From positions 1 to 16,706 of the forward strand of contig JAEXPL010000107.1 of assembly GCA_023446865.1 (NCBI GenBank): a DNA stretch of 16,706 bases, written 5' to 3'. The DNA comes from Verrucomicrobiota bacterium (GTDB taxonomy: Bacteria > Verrucomicrobiota > Verrucomicrobiia > Opitutales > Opitutaceae). The translations under genes were made by a program, and so were the position numbers. Shown here piece by piece: positions 6,089 through 13,245 of this stretch; the stretch's first letter is position 1, and each line of letters begins with the position of its first letter. The notes under the pieces are model-generated. The model had not been told where the DNA came from, ran no database searches, and worked only from the letters and a program-made list of their open reading frames with translations.

Positions 6089-9046
6089 CTATCGGCGATG
6101 CTCGGTGCGCAAGCGGGCGATCAGGCGGAGGAGCGTGTCGGTCTGGTAGGGCTTCTGCAACTGCTGGGCGCCCTCGGGCAGCGCCTCGCCCTCGTCGAGC
6201 GATTCGGCTGCGTATCCACTCGCCAACACAACCGGGATGTCGGCCCGGATCTTCCGGCACCGGCGCGCGGCATCGAAGCCGCCGAGGCGCGGCATCATGA
6301 CGTCGAAGAAGAGCACGTCGAAGGCGTCGGGGCTGTGCTGGAAGGTCTCCACGGCTTCCTGCCCGTCGGCCACGGCGCGAACATCGTATCCGGCGTGCTC
6401 GAGTGCGGCCCGGGCGACCCGGCGGATTGGCTCGTTGTCTTCGGCAAGCAGGATGGTGCCGCCGGGCCGGCTGATCGCCTCGCTGCTCCGGCCCGGAGGC
6501 GGCGCGCACTCGGTGGCGCTGGCGGCACAGGGAAGGTGGATCACGAAGGTCGCGCCTTGCCCGGGTTCGCTCGCGACCGCGATGTGCCCCTCGTGCTGGC
6601 GCACGACGCCGTACACGACAGCCAGCCCGAGCCCGGAGCCCTTGTCGCGGGGTTTGGTGGTGAAGAAGGGATCGAAGATTTTGGCCAGGGTCGCCTTGTC
6701 CATTCCGTGCCCGGTGTCGGCGACGGTGAGGCGGGCCAAGGGCGCACCGGCCTGAAGACCGAGGGACGCGGCTGCCGGTGCGTCGAGGGTGGCGGACTCG
6801 AGGCGGAGCGCGAGGCGGCCGCCGGTCGGCATGGCGTCGCGGGCGTTGACGCAGAGGTTGAGCAGCACCTGCTCGAGCTGGCCGCGGTCGGCGTTGAGGA
6901 CGAGCGGAACAGGCGCAGGGATGAAGGTCAGCGCGATGTTCTCCGGGATAAGGCGACGGACCATCTTCACGTGATCGGCCACAAACGCGTTGAGCTCGGT
7001 CGGTTCGCGATGCAGTGTCTGGCGCCGGCCGAACGCGAGGAGCCGGCGGGTCATCTCGGAGGCGCGCTGGACGGTCCGCAGGATCTCCTCCAGGCAGCTC
7101 CGGCGTTCGGTATCCGGGATTCCGGACTCGGCGGCGAACTGGGCGTTGCCGCCGATGACCTGGAGGAGGTTGTTGAAATCGTGTGCGATGCCGCCGGCGA
7201 GGAGGCCCACGGCCTCGAGTTTCTGCGCGTGGCGCAACTGCTCCTCGAGCTCGGTCTGGCGCTCGGTGGCGGTGCGCAGCGCGGTGATATCGCGCAGGAA
7301 GGCGAGGAGGGCGGGATGGCCGTCCCACTCGATCACCGTGACACTGGACTGCACCCAGCGGCGGGTGCCGTCGCGTCGCAGCAGCTGCCAGCCCGGATGC
7401 AGGGGCGGGAGTTCGCCGCGAAAGGCGGCGGCGCAGCGGGTGGCCAGCTCCTCGCGGACGGCGGGGTCGACGAAGGCGTCCCACCGGGCGTGGTCGACGA
7501 AGTCCGCGCCGTTCTCGTATCCGAAGATCGCGAGCGCAGCGGGGTTGGCGAACCGGACCACGTTGTCCTGATGGACGACGACGCCGACGAGCGCGGCCTC
7601 GATCAGGGTGCGATAGCGGTTCTCGCTGTGGCGCAGGGCTTCGGTGGCCTCAGTGCGTTCGGCGATGCGCAGGCGCAGCGACTCGCGGGTCTCGGCGATG
7701 GTGCGGGAGAGGTTGGCGAGTTCGGCGATCGAGGAGCGGATCTCGGGCGTGGGCGCGAGGTCGAGCTCGGCGATGCGCTGCGCCTGGGTGGCGAGCGCGG
7801 CGAGCGGAGTTGCGAGACGCCGGGCCATCAGGGCGGCCGCCAAGGCGGCCAAGAGGAGGGCGAGCGCGCCCACGACCAGGATCATCTGCTGGAAGGCCGC
7901 GGCGGCGGGCACCAAGTCCCGTTCGGGCAGCAACACTCCGATCCAGAGGAGTTTTCCGGCGCCGATCTCGAAGGGAACGAATCCGGCCCACATCGTTTCT
8001 CCGGCCAGCCGGAGGCGGAACTGCCCGGCCTCGCGAGCGTGGTCGCGCCGCCACGCCGCCACCGTGGCGGCGACCTCCGGGTAGTTCGTGCTCGCCACCG
8101 GCTGGATGATCGCCGCGGCGCGAAGGGCGGCGGCATCGGGCCTCTCGTCGTGCGGCGGTCCGAGCAGGCGGTCGTCGTCGGTGAGGACGAAGAGGCAACC
8201 ATTGGGGGTGGGCAGGGTGGTGCTGCTGAAATGGGCGATCTCGTCGAGCAGGAGGTCGTAGGCGATGATGAGGACTCGCCCGGCCGGGTCATGTGCCGCG
8301 ACCGCGGCGGAGATGCCCGGCTTCCCGGTCGTGAAGAGCGGGTAGACATCGGTCCACGCGATGAGCTCGACCCCGGTCTGGCGGGCGTCGGCGAGCGAGA
8401 GGTCGGCGAAGCGGGCCATCGCCGCCTGGTGCCAGGGGCGCCGTCGACCGTCGTATCCAGGAAGGGGAAGCTCCCATTTGCGCACAGGATTGCGGCCGAC
8501 CTCATCCCAGAGCGTCCAGTGGCTGGACTCGCCCCACTCGGCTGGCCGGAAGTCGCGGGTGAAGAACTGCAGCGAGGCGACCGGCGGGGCGGGCGGCAGC
8601 ATCGCAGCGACCTTGGCGAGGAGCGGCGAGGTGCGCACGGCCTCGGTGTAGCGCATCACCAAAAACTGGCTGCCGGTGAGATCACCCACCATCAGCGAGT
8701 CGACATGTTGGAGGGAGAAGAGATTGGGATAAAGCCGGTCCTTGAGCGCATCCGGGTTGTCGGTGGAGTACCGGCCGATGCGGATGGAGGCGAAATCTTC
8801 GAGCACCTTCTGCCGGATCGGATCGAACACCCGATGGAGGCGCCCCTCCGCCTCGCGGCGCACCCCGGCCATGAGCGAATCGGCCTGACGGCTGGCGAGT
8901 GCGCGCGTGCCGAGGTACGCGGTGACCATCAAGGTACCGGTGGCCAGGAGCAGCAGGAGCGCGACCGGCCACCACAACGCTTGGCGCATGGAGATACGCC
9001 GAGGAGTGGGGTGGGGCACCAGGTTGGTGACTGCCTTAGGCACCAT
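6089..9046 (-). CDS. Hybrid sensor histidine kinase/response regulator (Cache-HAMP-PAS-HisKA-HATPase-REC)
   Basis: 985 residues from the ATG at 9046, which has GGAG 8 nt upstream; an in-frame GTG at 9121 would add 25 residues without a better signal. TM1 is at about 24-43 and TM2 at 386-408, enclosing a ~340-residue periplasmic sensor of double-Cache type (RRRPWHQAA at 201-209, WTDVYPLF, a following DLLLDEI strand). Then come HAMP (about 409-460), PAS (about 470-590, ENRYRTLIEAALVGVV), and HisKA with the phospho-acceptor His622 in GGIAHDFNN, a form typical of NtrB-like hybrid kinases. HATPase_c follows with N-box Asn734 (NLCVNARDAM), DTGHG (777-781) and GSGLGL (803-808). The C-terminal receiver domain has acidic Asp870, phospho-acceptor Asp915 (FFDVMMPRLGG) and Lys965. 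All catalytic residues are present. No separate DNA-binding regulator or Hpt protein lies nearby, so the output partner is unknown. The signal is likely a small periplasmic ligand, possibly linked to the downstream glycosidase. Confidence 0.94.
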   Translation of the reverse strand: MVPKAVTNLVPHPTPRRISMRQALWWPVALLLLLATGTLMVTAYLGTRALASRQADSLMAGVRREAEGRLHRVFDPIRQKVLEDFASIRIGRYSTDNPDALKDRLYPNLFSLQHVDSLMVGDLTGSQFLVMRYTEAVRTSPLLAKVAAMLPPAPPVASLQFFTRDFRPAEWGESSHWTLWDEVGRNPVRKWELPLPGYDGRRRPWHQAAMARFADLSLADARQTGVELIAWTDVYPLFTTGKPGISAAVAAHDPAGRVLIIAYDLLLDEIAHFSSTTLPTPNGCLFVLTDDDRLLGPPHDERPDAAALRAAAIIQPVASTNYPEVAATVAAWRRDHAREAGQFRLRLAGETMWAGFVPFEIGAGKLLWIGVLLPERDLVPAAAAFQQMILVVGALALLLAALAAALMARRLATPLAALATQAQRIAELDLAPTPEIRSSIAELANLSRTIAETRESLRLRIAERTEATEALRHSENRYRTLIEAALVGVVVHQDNVVRFANPAALAIFGYENGADFVDHARWDAFVDPAVREELATRCAAAFRGELPPLHPGWQLLRRDGTRRWVQSSVTVIEWDGHPALLAFLRDITALRTATERQTELEEQLRHAQKLEAVGLLAGGIAHDFNNLLQVIGGNAQFAAESGIPDTERRSCLEEILRTVQRASEMTRRLLAFGRRQTLHREPTELNAFVADHVKMVRRLIPENIALTFIPAPVPLVLNADRGQLEQVLLNLCVNARDAMPTGGRLALRLESATLDAPAAASLGLQAGAPLARLTVADTGHGMDKATLAKIFDPFFTTKPRDKGSGLGLAVVYGVVRQHEGHIAVASEPGQGATFVIHLPCAASATECAPPPGRSSEAISRPGGTILLAEDNEPIRRVARAALEHAGYDVRAVADGQEAVETFQHSPDAFDVLFFDVMMPRLGGFDAARRCRKIRADIPVVLASGYAAESLDEGEALPEGAQQLQKPYQTDTLLRLIARLRTEHRR

Positions 9047-9383
9047 TTGTTGGTCTCCGATGTCGTCCGAGGAGGGAGGCCGAGGCAATGCCGTTTCTCC
9101 CGAAGTGAGCGAGTGCGCCACCGAGAAAGCTCGGCCGTCCCGGTCGGAGCCGGGACGGCCGCAAGGTCACGCATAGGAGATGGCGAACCTTCGAAAGGCG
9201 GTGGGGTACAGCGACTCGGGACGGGTCCGATGTCCTTCTTGTCCGAACGGCTCTCGAGAGACGGCGTGCCGCATCAGGGTGTCAACGGGTCGCCCCGGGG
9301 GCGGGGGAACGCCATGTTTGGTCAATGCATCGCCATGCTGGCCTCTGGGCCGCAGCGCGCCGGGCGAGGGACGATGAGGCTGG
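9047..9383. promoter_or_regulatory. 337-bp non-coding region: leader of the sensor kinase
   Basis: I see no convincing gene here; a 65-codon plus-strand frame at 9180-9377 has no usable ribosome site and no family resemblance. On the minus strand, reading toward the kinase, it holds a perfect -35-like TTGACA (9285-9280), a 10-bp palindrome CTCTCGAGAG (9251-9260) where a -10 box would fall, and a strong 11-bp hairpin (9133-9160). The -10 match (GTCTCT) is poor, so a sigma-70 promoter is not established. Confidence 0.4.
9133..9160 (-). other. Perfect 11-bp hairpin in the kinase leader
   Basis: GGCCGTCCCGG (9133-9143) pairs exactly with CCGGGACGGCC (9150-9160) around a 6-nt loop. On the minus strand it is followed by GAGCTTTCTC, with only a short T-run, and lies 87 nt before the kinase start codon. 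It could be an attenuator in the kinase leader or a distant terminator for the protease gene, whose stop codon is about 220 nt upstream. The structure is seen; the role is inferred. Confidence 0.5.
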
Positions 9384-9995
9384 TCAGTACCAGCCGGACA
9401 CGAAGCCGAGGGCCGCTTTCAGGGCGAAGACGCCGAGGTTCTTCGTGAGATGCGCGGCGATACACGGAATGAGCGAATGCCGGGGGTTGAGCGGGAAGAA
9501 GCGCACCGCGTAGAACCACAACGACCCGGCGAAGGCCATGCCGGTGCTGAACCAACCTTTGGCCGTAAAGTGCAGCAGCAGGCCGCCGTCCTTCCATTCC
9601 CACAAGAACGGATGAGCGAGTGCGAACAGAAGGGAAAAGACCACGACGCTGCTCCACAACAGGCGGCGGCCATGGCAGTCGACGACGAGGAAACCGCGGA
9701 AGGCGAGCTCCTCCATAAACGCCGCCGCGAGCGTGTAGACGCTCCAGAGGATCGTCACCCGGCTTTGCTGGTCGCTGATGCCGAGCAGTGTCTCGCCGCC
9801 TGTTTCCATCGCCAGGAGCAGGAGCGCGCCGGCGATGGCGACCAGGACGGCCTGACGCTCGCAGGGCACCGCGCCGGGGAAGGCCCGCGGGTTGGGTCGA
9901 CCGGAGCGGAAGGCGCGCATGTCCGACAACCACAGATGAAAGAGAAACCCGGAAGCGGCGATCATCGCGGCCACGAGGGTTGGATTGTCGCTCAT
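9384..9995 (-). CDS. CPBP-family (CAAX-type) intramembrane protease
   Basis: 203 residues, with several hydrophobic segments (about 4-22, 48-63, 80-96, 112-128, 150-167, 176-198), placing it in the inner membrane. The three catalytic motifs of the CPBP/Abi family (glutamic intramembrane proteases related to Rce1) are intact: EExxxR as E95-E96-L-A-F-R100, F-A-L-A-H with His128, and HxxxN as His182 to Asn186. Bacterial members have mostly unknown substrates; some process peptides or act in bacteriocin immunity. Although Rce1 trims prenylated CAAX proteins, bacteria do not generally have these, so that role should not be assumed. It is divergent from the polyprenyl synthase gene with only 60 bp between start codons. 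No SD is visible before the ATG. Confidence 0.88.
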   Translation of the reverse strand: MSDNPTLVAAMIAASGFLFHLWLSDMRAFRSGRPNPRAFPGAVPCERQAVLVAIAGALLLLAMETGGETLLGISDQQSRVTILWSVYTLAAAFMEELAFRGFLVVDCHGRRLLWSSVVVFSLLFALAHPFLWEWKDGGLLLHFTAKGWFSTGMAFAGSLWFYAVRFFPLNPRHSLIPCIAAHLTKNLGVFALKAALGFVSGWY

Positions 9996-10055
9996 GGGGA
10001 ACGTGCGCTGAGATATTGGTTAGCCATTTCTCGTGCCAGTCTCATCGTAGCGAGC
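9996..10055. promoter_or_regulatory. 60-bp divergent promoter region between protease and polyprenyl synthase
   Basis: Both start codons face away from this short gap, so both promoters must lie here or inside the opposite gene. It holds an AT-rich segment (AGATATTGGTTAGCCATTTC, 10011-10030). On the minus strand TGGCACG (10038-10032) matches a sigma-54 -24 half-site, but the -12 half is imperfect. No good sigma-70 pair is visible. Confidence 0.4.
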
Positions 10056-11090
10056 ATGCCGGTGCCGAGCCCGTCGAGCCTAAACCCATCGCAATCCCGC
10101 GACTTTGCCGGGCTGTTGGCGCTGTTGCAGCCCGGGATGCGGGCCCTCGACGCTGTGCTGCGCGAGCAGGTGGCGCATTTTGAGCCCGAGGTGCGGGAGT
10201 TGGCGGCGTATTGCCTCGAGTCGACCGGCAAGCGCCTGCGGCCGCTGCTGGTTTTCCTCGCGGGCTGGGATGGCAGTGGCGTCCCCGGGCCGCTGTTGGT
10301 TCGGGCGGCCGCGGTCGTGGAGATGACCCATCTCGCTACGCTGGTCCACGACGACATCATGGACCATGCGATGTTGCGACGCGGACGGGCGACGGTGTCG
10401 GCGAAGGACGGCCCGGCGGCGGCGGTGCTGTTGGGCGACGCGCTGTTCGCGCAGGCGATGTGGCTGTCGACCCAGTTTCCCACGACGGAGGTGTGCAGCA
10501 GCGTGGCGGTGGCGACGCGCCAGGTCTGCACCGGGGAGATTGTGCAGACGCTGGGCGGCGCGACGGCCGAACCATCGAGGGCGCGCTACCACCGAATCAT
10601 CGATCTGAAGACGGCGGAACTATTCCATGTGTCCTGCCGCATCGGGGCCCGACTGGCGGGCGGCGATGATGCGCTGGTCGAGGCCACCGGGAGATTTGGG
10701 CGCCGGCTGGGCATCGCCTATCAAATCTACGACGACCTGACCGATTTCCTGGGCACGGCCGAAGGTGCGGGCAAGACCCTTGGCACCGATTGGGCCAGCG
10801 GGAAGATGACGTTGCCCGTCCTCTGCCTGCTGGAGCAGTGCGGGGCGGAGGAAGCGCAGCGGTTGCTCCAGCTGTTGCGGACGGGCGCGGCGGACGCTGG
10901 CGCAGAGATCACGGTCCGGATGCGAGCGCTCGGAATCTTTGCCGCCGTTGGGCGTGAAGCGCGGGACGAGATCGCGAAGGCGCGGGCCGAGCTGGCGTCT
11001 TGGGCGTCGGTTCCGGCCGCGTTGGCACTTGGGGAACTTGCTACCTACCTCGAGGGTCAGTTGGAGAAACTTCTGGCAGGCGCCACCTGA
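10056..11090 (+). CDS. ispB: Long-chain polyprenyl diphosphate synthase (IspB/HepT-like)
   Basis: 344 residues, cytoplasmic trans-isoprenyl diphosphate synthase that extends an allylic diphosphate with IPP. Motifs: GKRLRPLLVFL (58-68), first aspartate-rich motif DDIMD (99-103) followed by LRRGR, LKTAELF (184-190), second aspartate-rich motif DDLTD (226-230), and GTDWASGKMTLP near 243-254. The residue five before the first motif is Ala (HLATLVHDD), as in medium and long-chain synthases; farnesyl synthases carry an aromatic there. The product is therefore probably a C35-C50 chain for a menaquinone or ubiquinone tail; the exact length cannot be read. The frame is open well upstream, antisense to the protease, but the ATG at 10056 gives the normal length. 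No clear SD precedes it. A weak 5-bp hairpin (11092-11105) follows the stop codon. The gene symbol is by similarity only. Confidence 0.92.
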   Translation: MPVPSPSSLNPSQSRDFAGLLALLQPGMRALDAVLREQVAHFEPEVRELAAYCLESTGKRLRPLLVFLAGWDGSGVPGPLLVRAAAVVEMTHLATLVHDDIMDHAMLRRGRATVSAKDGPAAAVLLGDALFAQAMWLSTQFPTTEVCSSVAVATRQVCTGEIVQTLGGATAEPSRARYHRIIDLKTAELFHVSCRIGARLAGGDDALVEATGRFGRRLGIAYQIYDDLTDFLGTAEGAGKTLGTDWASGKMTLPVLCLLEQCGAEEAQRLLQLLRTGAADAGAEITVRMRALGIFAAVGREARDEIAKARAELASWASVPAALALGELATYLEGQLEKLLAGAT

Positions 11091-11164
11091 TGAGACCGCC
11101 GTCTCGGCGAGCTTGCCAGCAGCCGCACCCTTCCTAACTTCACGGCTCCGCCCCGCTAACCCGA

Positions 11165-11797
11165 ATGGAATTCATCAAGGCCTTCAGCCGTACCCTCGTC
11201 GCCTCGCCTGAGCGCCAGGCGGAGGCGGATGCTGACACCTTGATCGTGCAGGAGGTTCGGGCCGGCAACGTGGCGGCCTTTGACCAACTGGTGCTGAAAT
11301 ACCGGGAGCGGGTCTACGCGGTGGTCTACAATCTCACCTCGAACCGCGAGGATGCGGCCGATCTCACCCAGGATGCTTTCATCAAGGCGTTCCAGTCGAT
11401 CAACCGGTTCGGCGGGCAGTCCTCTTTCTTCACTTGGCTTTATCGGATCGCGGTCAACACCGCCCACACGCACCTGCGGAAGAACCGCCTCCGGACGTTC
11501 TTCAGCATCGAGCAGGCCTCTGAGGAGGAGAAGACCCCCGAATGGCTTGGCCAGTTGGCGGTCGAAGCCGGGGCGGAGAAAGAGATCTTCGCTCGTGATC
11601 TGCGCCAAAGATTGAACGAAGCGTTCCAAAAACTGTCTATCAGGCATCGTACCGTAATAACTCTGTTCGAAATTGATGGACTCAGTCATGCCGAGATCGC
11701 CGAGGTCATGGAGTGCTCCGAAGGCACCGTCCGTTCGCGTCTCCATTACGCCAAACTCCAATTGCAGGCTGATCTCCACGATCTCTTGAAACGCTAA
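11165..11797 (+). CDS. ECF-family RNA polymerase sigma factor (RpoE/SigW-like)
   Basis: 210 residues with only sigma regions 2 and 4, as in ECF sigma factors. Region 2 spans about 27-106: AFDQLVLKYRERVYAVVYNL, the -10-recognition helix segment DAADLTQDAFIKAFQSINRF, and FFTWLYRIAVNTAHTHLRK. Region 4 spans about 148-202, with a helix-turn-helix GLSHAEIAEVMECSEGTVRSRLHYAK that reads the -35 element. It directs core RNA polymerase to a stress or envelope regulon that cannot be named from here. It is followed after only 2 nt by a single-pass membrane protein gene, so the two are almost certainly translationally coupled, a typical sigma/anti-sigma layout. No SD is seen before the ATG. Confidence 0.93.
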   Translation: MEFIKAFSRTLVASPERQAEADADTLIVQEVRAGNVAAFDQLVLKYRERVYAVVYNLTSNREDAADLTQDAFIKAFQSINRFGGQSSFFTWLYRIAVNTAHTHLRKNRLRTFFSIEQASEEEKTPEWLGQLAVEAGAEKEIFARDLRQRLNEAFQKLSIRHRTVITLFEIDGLSHAEIAEVMECSEGTVRSRLHYAKLQLQADLHDLLKR

Positions 11798-11799
11798 CC

Positions 11800-12630
11800 A
11801 TGGGCTCCGCTCCAGAGATGCCGCCACGTCCGACGCTTGAGGAACTCCTCCGGTACAAGCGTTCCGAGCGCCCGGCGCCCGAGTTCTGGGCAGATTTCGA
11901 CCGTGGGCTCCGCCAGAAGCAACTTTCCGCCCTGATGAAGCAGCCCAAGGGGTGGGCCAAGCTGCGCCCCATGCTTGCGCGTGGCATGAAGTGGGCGGTG
12001 CCGGTCACCGCCGCTGCGGCCGTGGCTGTGGTCGTGGTCCAGATTCCTCTCTCCTCCGTTTCCCGGCAGGTGCCGGTCGAGGTTGTCAGCATGCCGGTGC
12101 ATTCCGGGCAGCCGTTGGTGAGGGAAAGTGCGAGCTCTTCCGGTCAGCACGAGGTGAGCGTCGCCTCGGCCGAACGTGATGCCGCGCTGCGGCAAGCCGC
12201 TCCGGTTGCGGCCGCTCCGTTGGTGAGCGATCCAGTTGTGGTGCCGGTCGCTTCCTTGGCTCCGGTCGAGCAAGTGTTGCCATGGGCCGCGACCTCGCTG
12301 ACTCCGAATTCGGAGGTATTCGCTCTTTCGGGATCTGCGAACCAAGCGCGGCCGGCGGTGCAGGATGAACGGCGTTACCGCAGTTCGTGGACGTCGCGCT
12401 ACAACACTCTCGCGCGCGAAATCGCCACGACCCAGACGCAGGAACGGACCCTGCAATTGGTTGCCTACGATCTGCAGCCGGAGACCAAGAAGCCGGCCGG
12501 CCGGTCGCTCACCGAGCAGACTTTGGCGGCGAACACGCGGGTCAGCCGCGAACCGGACGAGCGCGTTCTTCGCTCGCTGGAAGCCCGCCTTGGAGCGTCC
12601 GGCTCCGGCAGTCTTTCGATCAAGTTCTAG
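11800..12630 (+). CDS. Single-pass membrane protein, putative anti-sigma factor
   Basis: 276 residues of no family I recognise with confidence. A cytoplasmic part of about 62 residues (PTLEELLRYKRSERPAPEFWADFDRGLRQKQL is its most structured portion) precedes one transmembrane helix at about 64-83 (WAVPVTAAAAVAVVVV). A long Ala/Val/Pro/Ser-rich, probably extracytoplasmic segment follows, with a more charged C-terminus (about 190-270). The zinc-binding HxxxCxxC motif of ZAS anti-sigma factors is absent. The case for an anti-sigma role is positional: it starts 2 nt after the ECF sigma stop codon, and the topology fits. Other possibilities are an unrelated membrane protein merely co-expressed with the sigma factor. 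A 5-bp GC hairpin (12631-12643) follows immediately after the stop. Confidence 0.75.
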   Translation: MGSAPEMPPRPTLEELLRYKRSERPAPEFWADFDRGLRQKQLSALMKQPKGWAKLRPMLARGMKWAVPVTAAAAVAVVVVQIPLSSVSRQVPVEVVSMPVHSGQPLVRESASSSGQHEVSVASAERDAALRQAAPVAAAPLVSDPVVVPVASLAPVEQVLPWAATSLTPNSEVFALSGSANQARPAVQDERRYRSSWTSRYNTLAREIATTQTQERTLQLVAYDLQPETKKPAGRSLTEQTLAANTRVSREPDERVLRSLEARLGASGSGSLSIKF

Positions 12631-12645
12631 GCGCCGCTGGCGCTG

Positions 12646-12798
12646 ATGAAACGGTGCGCCGAATGCCCGGCGATCGAGGCCAGCCTCGGCTGCGGCCTTG
12701 CAGGTGTTCCGCCTTTCCCCGCACGGTTTGGGCTGCTGGCGCCCCCGGAACCTTCAGGATTGCTTCGGCAGGGGAGGATTGGGTGGTTAGCAGGCTAG
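12646..12798 (+). CDS. Possible 50-codon small ORF, unproven
   Basis: Between the membrane protein and the YjbQ gene, an ATG-to-TAG frame encodes 50 residues starting MKRCAECPAIE, with a CxxC pair and a third Cys at residue 16. It starts 15 nt after the previous stop codon and ends 14 nt before the next start. There is no Shine-Dalgarno sequence and no recognisable family, and frames of this length arise by chance in GC-rich DNA, so it is listed only so that the gap is not left undescribed. Confidence 0.15.
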   Translation: MKRCAECPAIEASLGCGLAGVPPFPARFGLLAPPEPSGLLRQGRIGWLAG

Positions 12799-12812
12799 GA
12801 CTTTTGTTGCCC

Positions 12813-13232
12813 ATGATCACCCATCACGCATCGCTCGTAATCAGTACTTCCGGCACTGGCACCTATGAGATCACCGACCGGGTTGCGGCCGAACTCCGGC
12901 GCTCCGGTGTGCGCAACGGCATCGTCACCGTGTTCTGCCGGCATACGAGCTGCAGTCTGGTGATCTTCGAGAATGCCGATCCTTCGGCCCGGGCCGACTT
13001 GGAGGCGTGGTTCGAGCGTTTGGTCCCTGCCGGGGACCGGCTGTTCACGCATACCGCGGAGGGGGCCGACGACATGCCCGCCCATCTCAAGATGGCGCTG
13101 ACCCGCACATCGGAGACGATCCCTGTTGCAGATACGCGCCTGCTCCTCGGCGAATGGCAGGGCATCTTCCTCTGGGAGCACCGGGCTGTCGCCCACCGCC
13201 GAAGCGTGGTGGTCACGGTGATGGGCGAGTAG
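12813..13232 (+). CDS. YjbQ/UPF0047 family protein (secondary thiamine-phosphate synthase)
   Basis: 139 residues, the normal size for this compact cytoplasmic family. Signatures visible: VTVFCRHTSCSLVIFENADPSA (39-59), EGADDMPAHLKMAL (83-96, the conserved His/Asp surface) and LGEWQGIFLWEHR (112-124) followed by RRSVVVTVMGE. E. coli YjbQ has weak thiamine-phosphate synthase activity, which gave rise to the family name; the physiological function remains unclear. The frame is open far upstream, but only the ATG at 12813 gives the family length and N-terminus. AGGA lies 12 nt before it, a weak ribosome site. It converges on the arabinose-5-phosphate isomerase gene with only 13 bp between stop codons. 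Confidence 0.9.
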   Translation: MITHHASLVISTSGTGTYEITDRVAAELRRSGVRNGIVTVFCRHTSCSLVIFENADPSARADLEAWFERLVPAGDRLFTHTAEGADDMPAHLKMALTRTSETIPVADTRLLLGEWQGIFLWEHRAVAHRRSVVVTVMGE

Positions 13233-13245
13233 CCCGTCGCCGGCC

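Noticed and set aside
5967..7484. Upstream extension of the glycosidase frame giving a 1,135-residue product
   Set aside because: The extension overlaps the kinase gene in another frame and is Arg/Pro-rich without domains; the real start is at the signal peptide at 5966.
9180..9377. 65-codon plus-strand frame beginning after AGGAG
   Set aside because: The purine stretch abuts the ATG with no spacer, the peptide resembles no family, and the region looks like a structured leader for the opposite strand.
6098..9448. An 1,116-codon open frame on the plus strand, antisense to the sensor kinase
   Set aside because: Its translation is dominated by Gly, Glu, Val, Arg and Ala with no recognisable domain, and it mirrors the codon positions of a well-supported kinase with all catalytic motifs. 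This is a GC-rich antisense shadow.
9450..10055. Upstream in-frame extension of the polyprenyl synthase (about 200 residues)
   Set aside because: It is antisense to the CPBP protease, has charged low-complexity sequence and no family match; the synthase has normal length from 10056.
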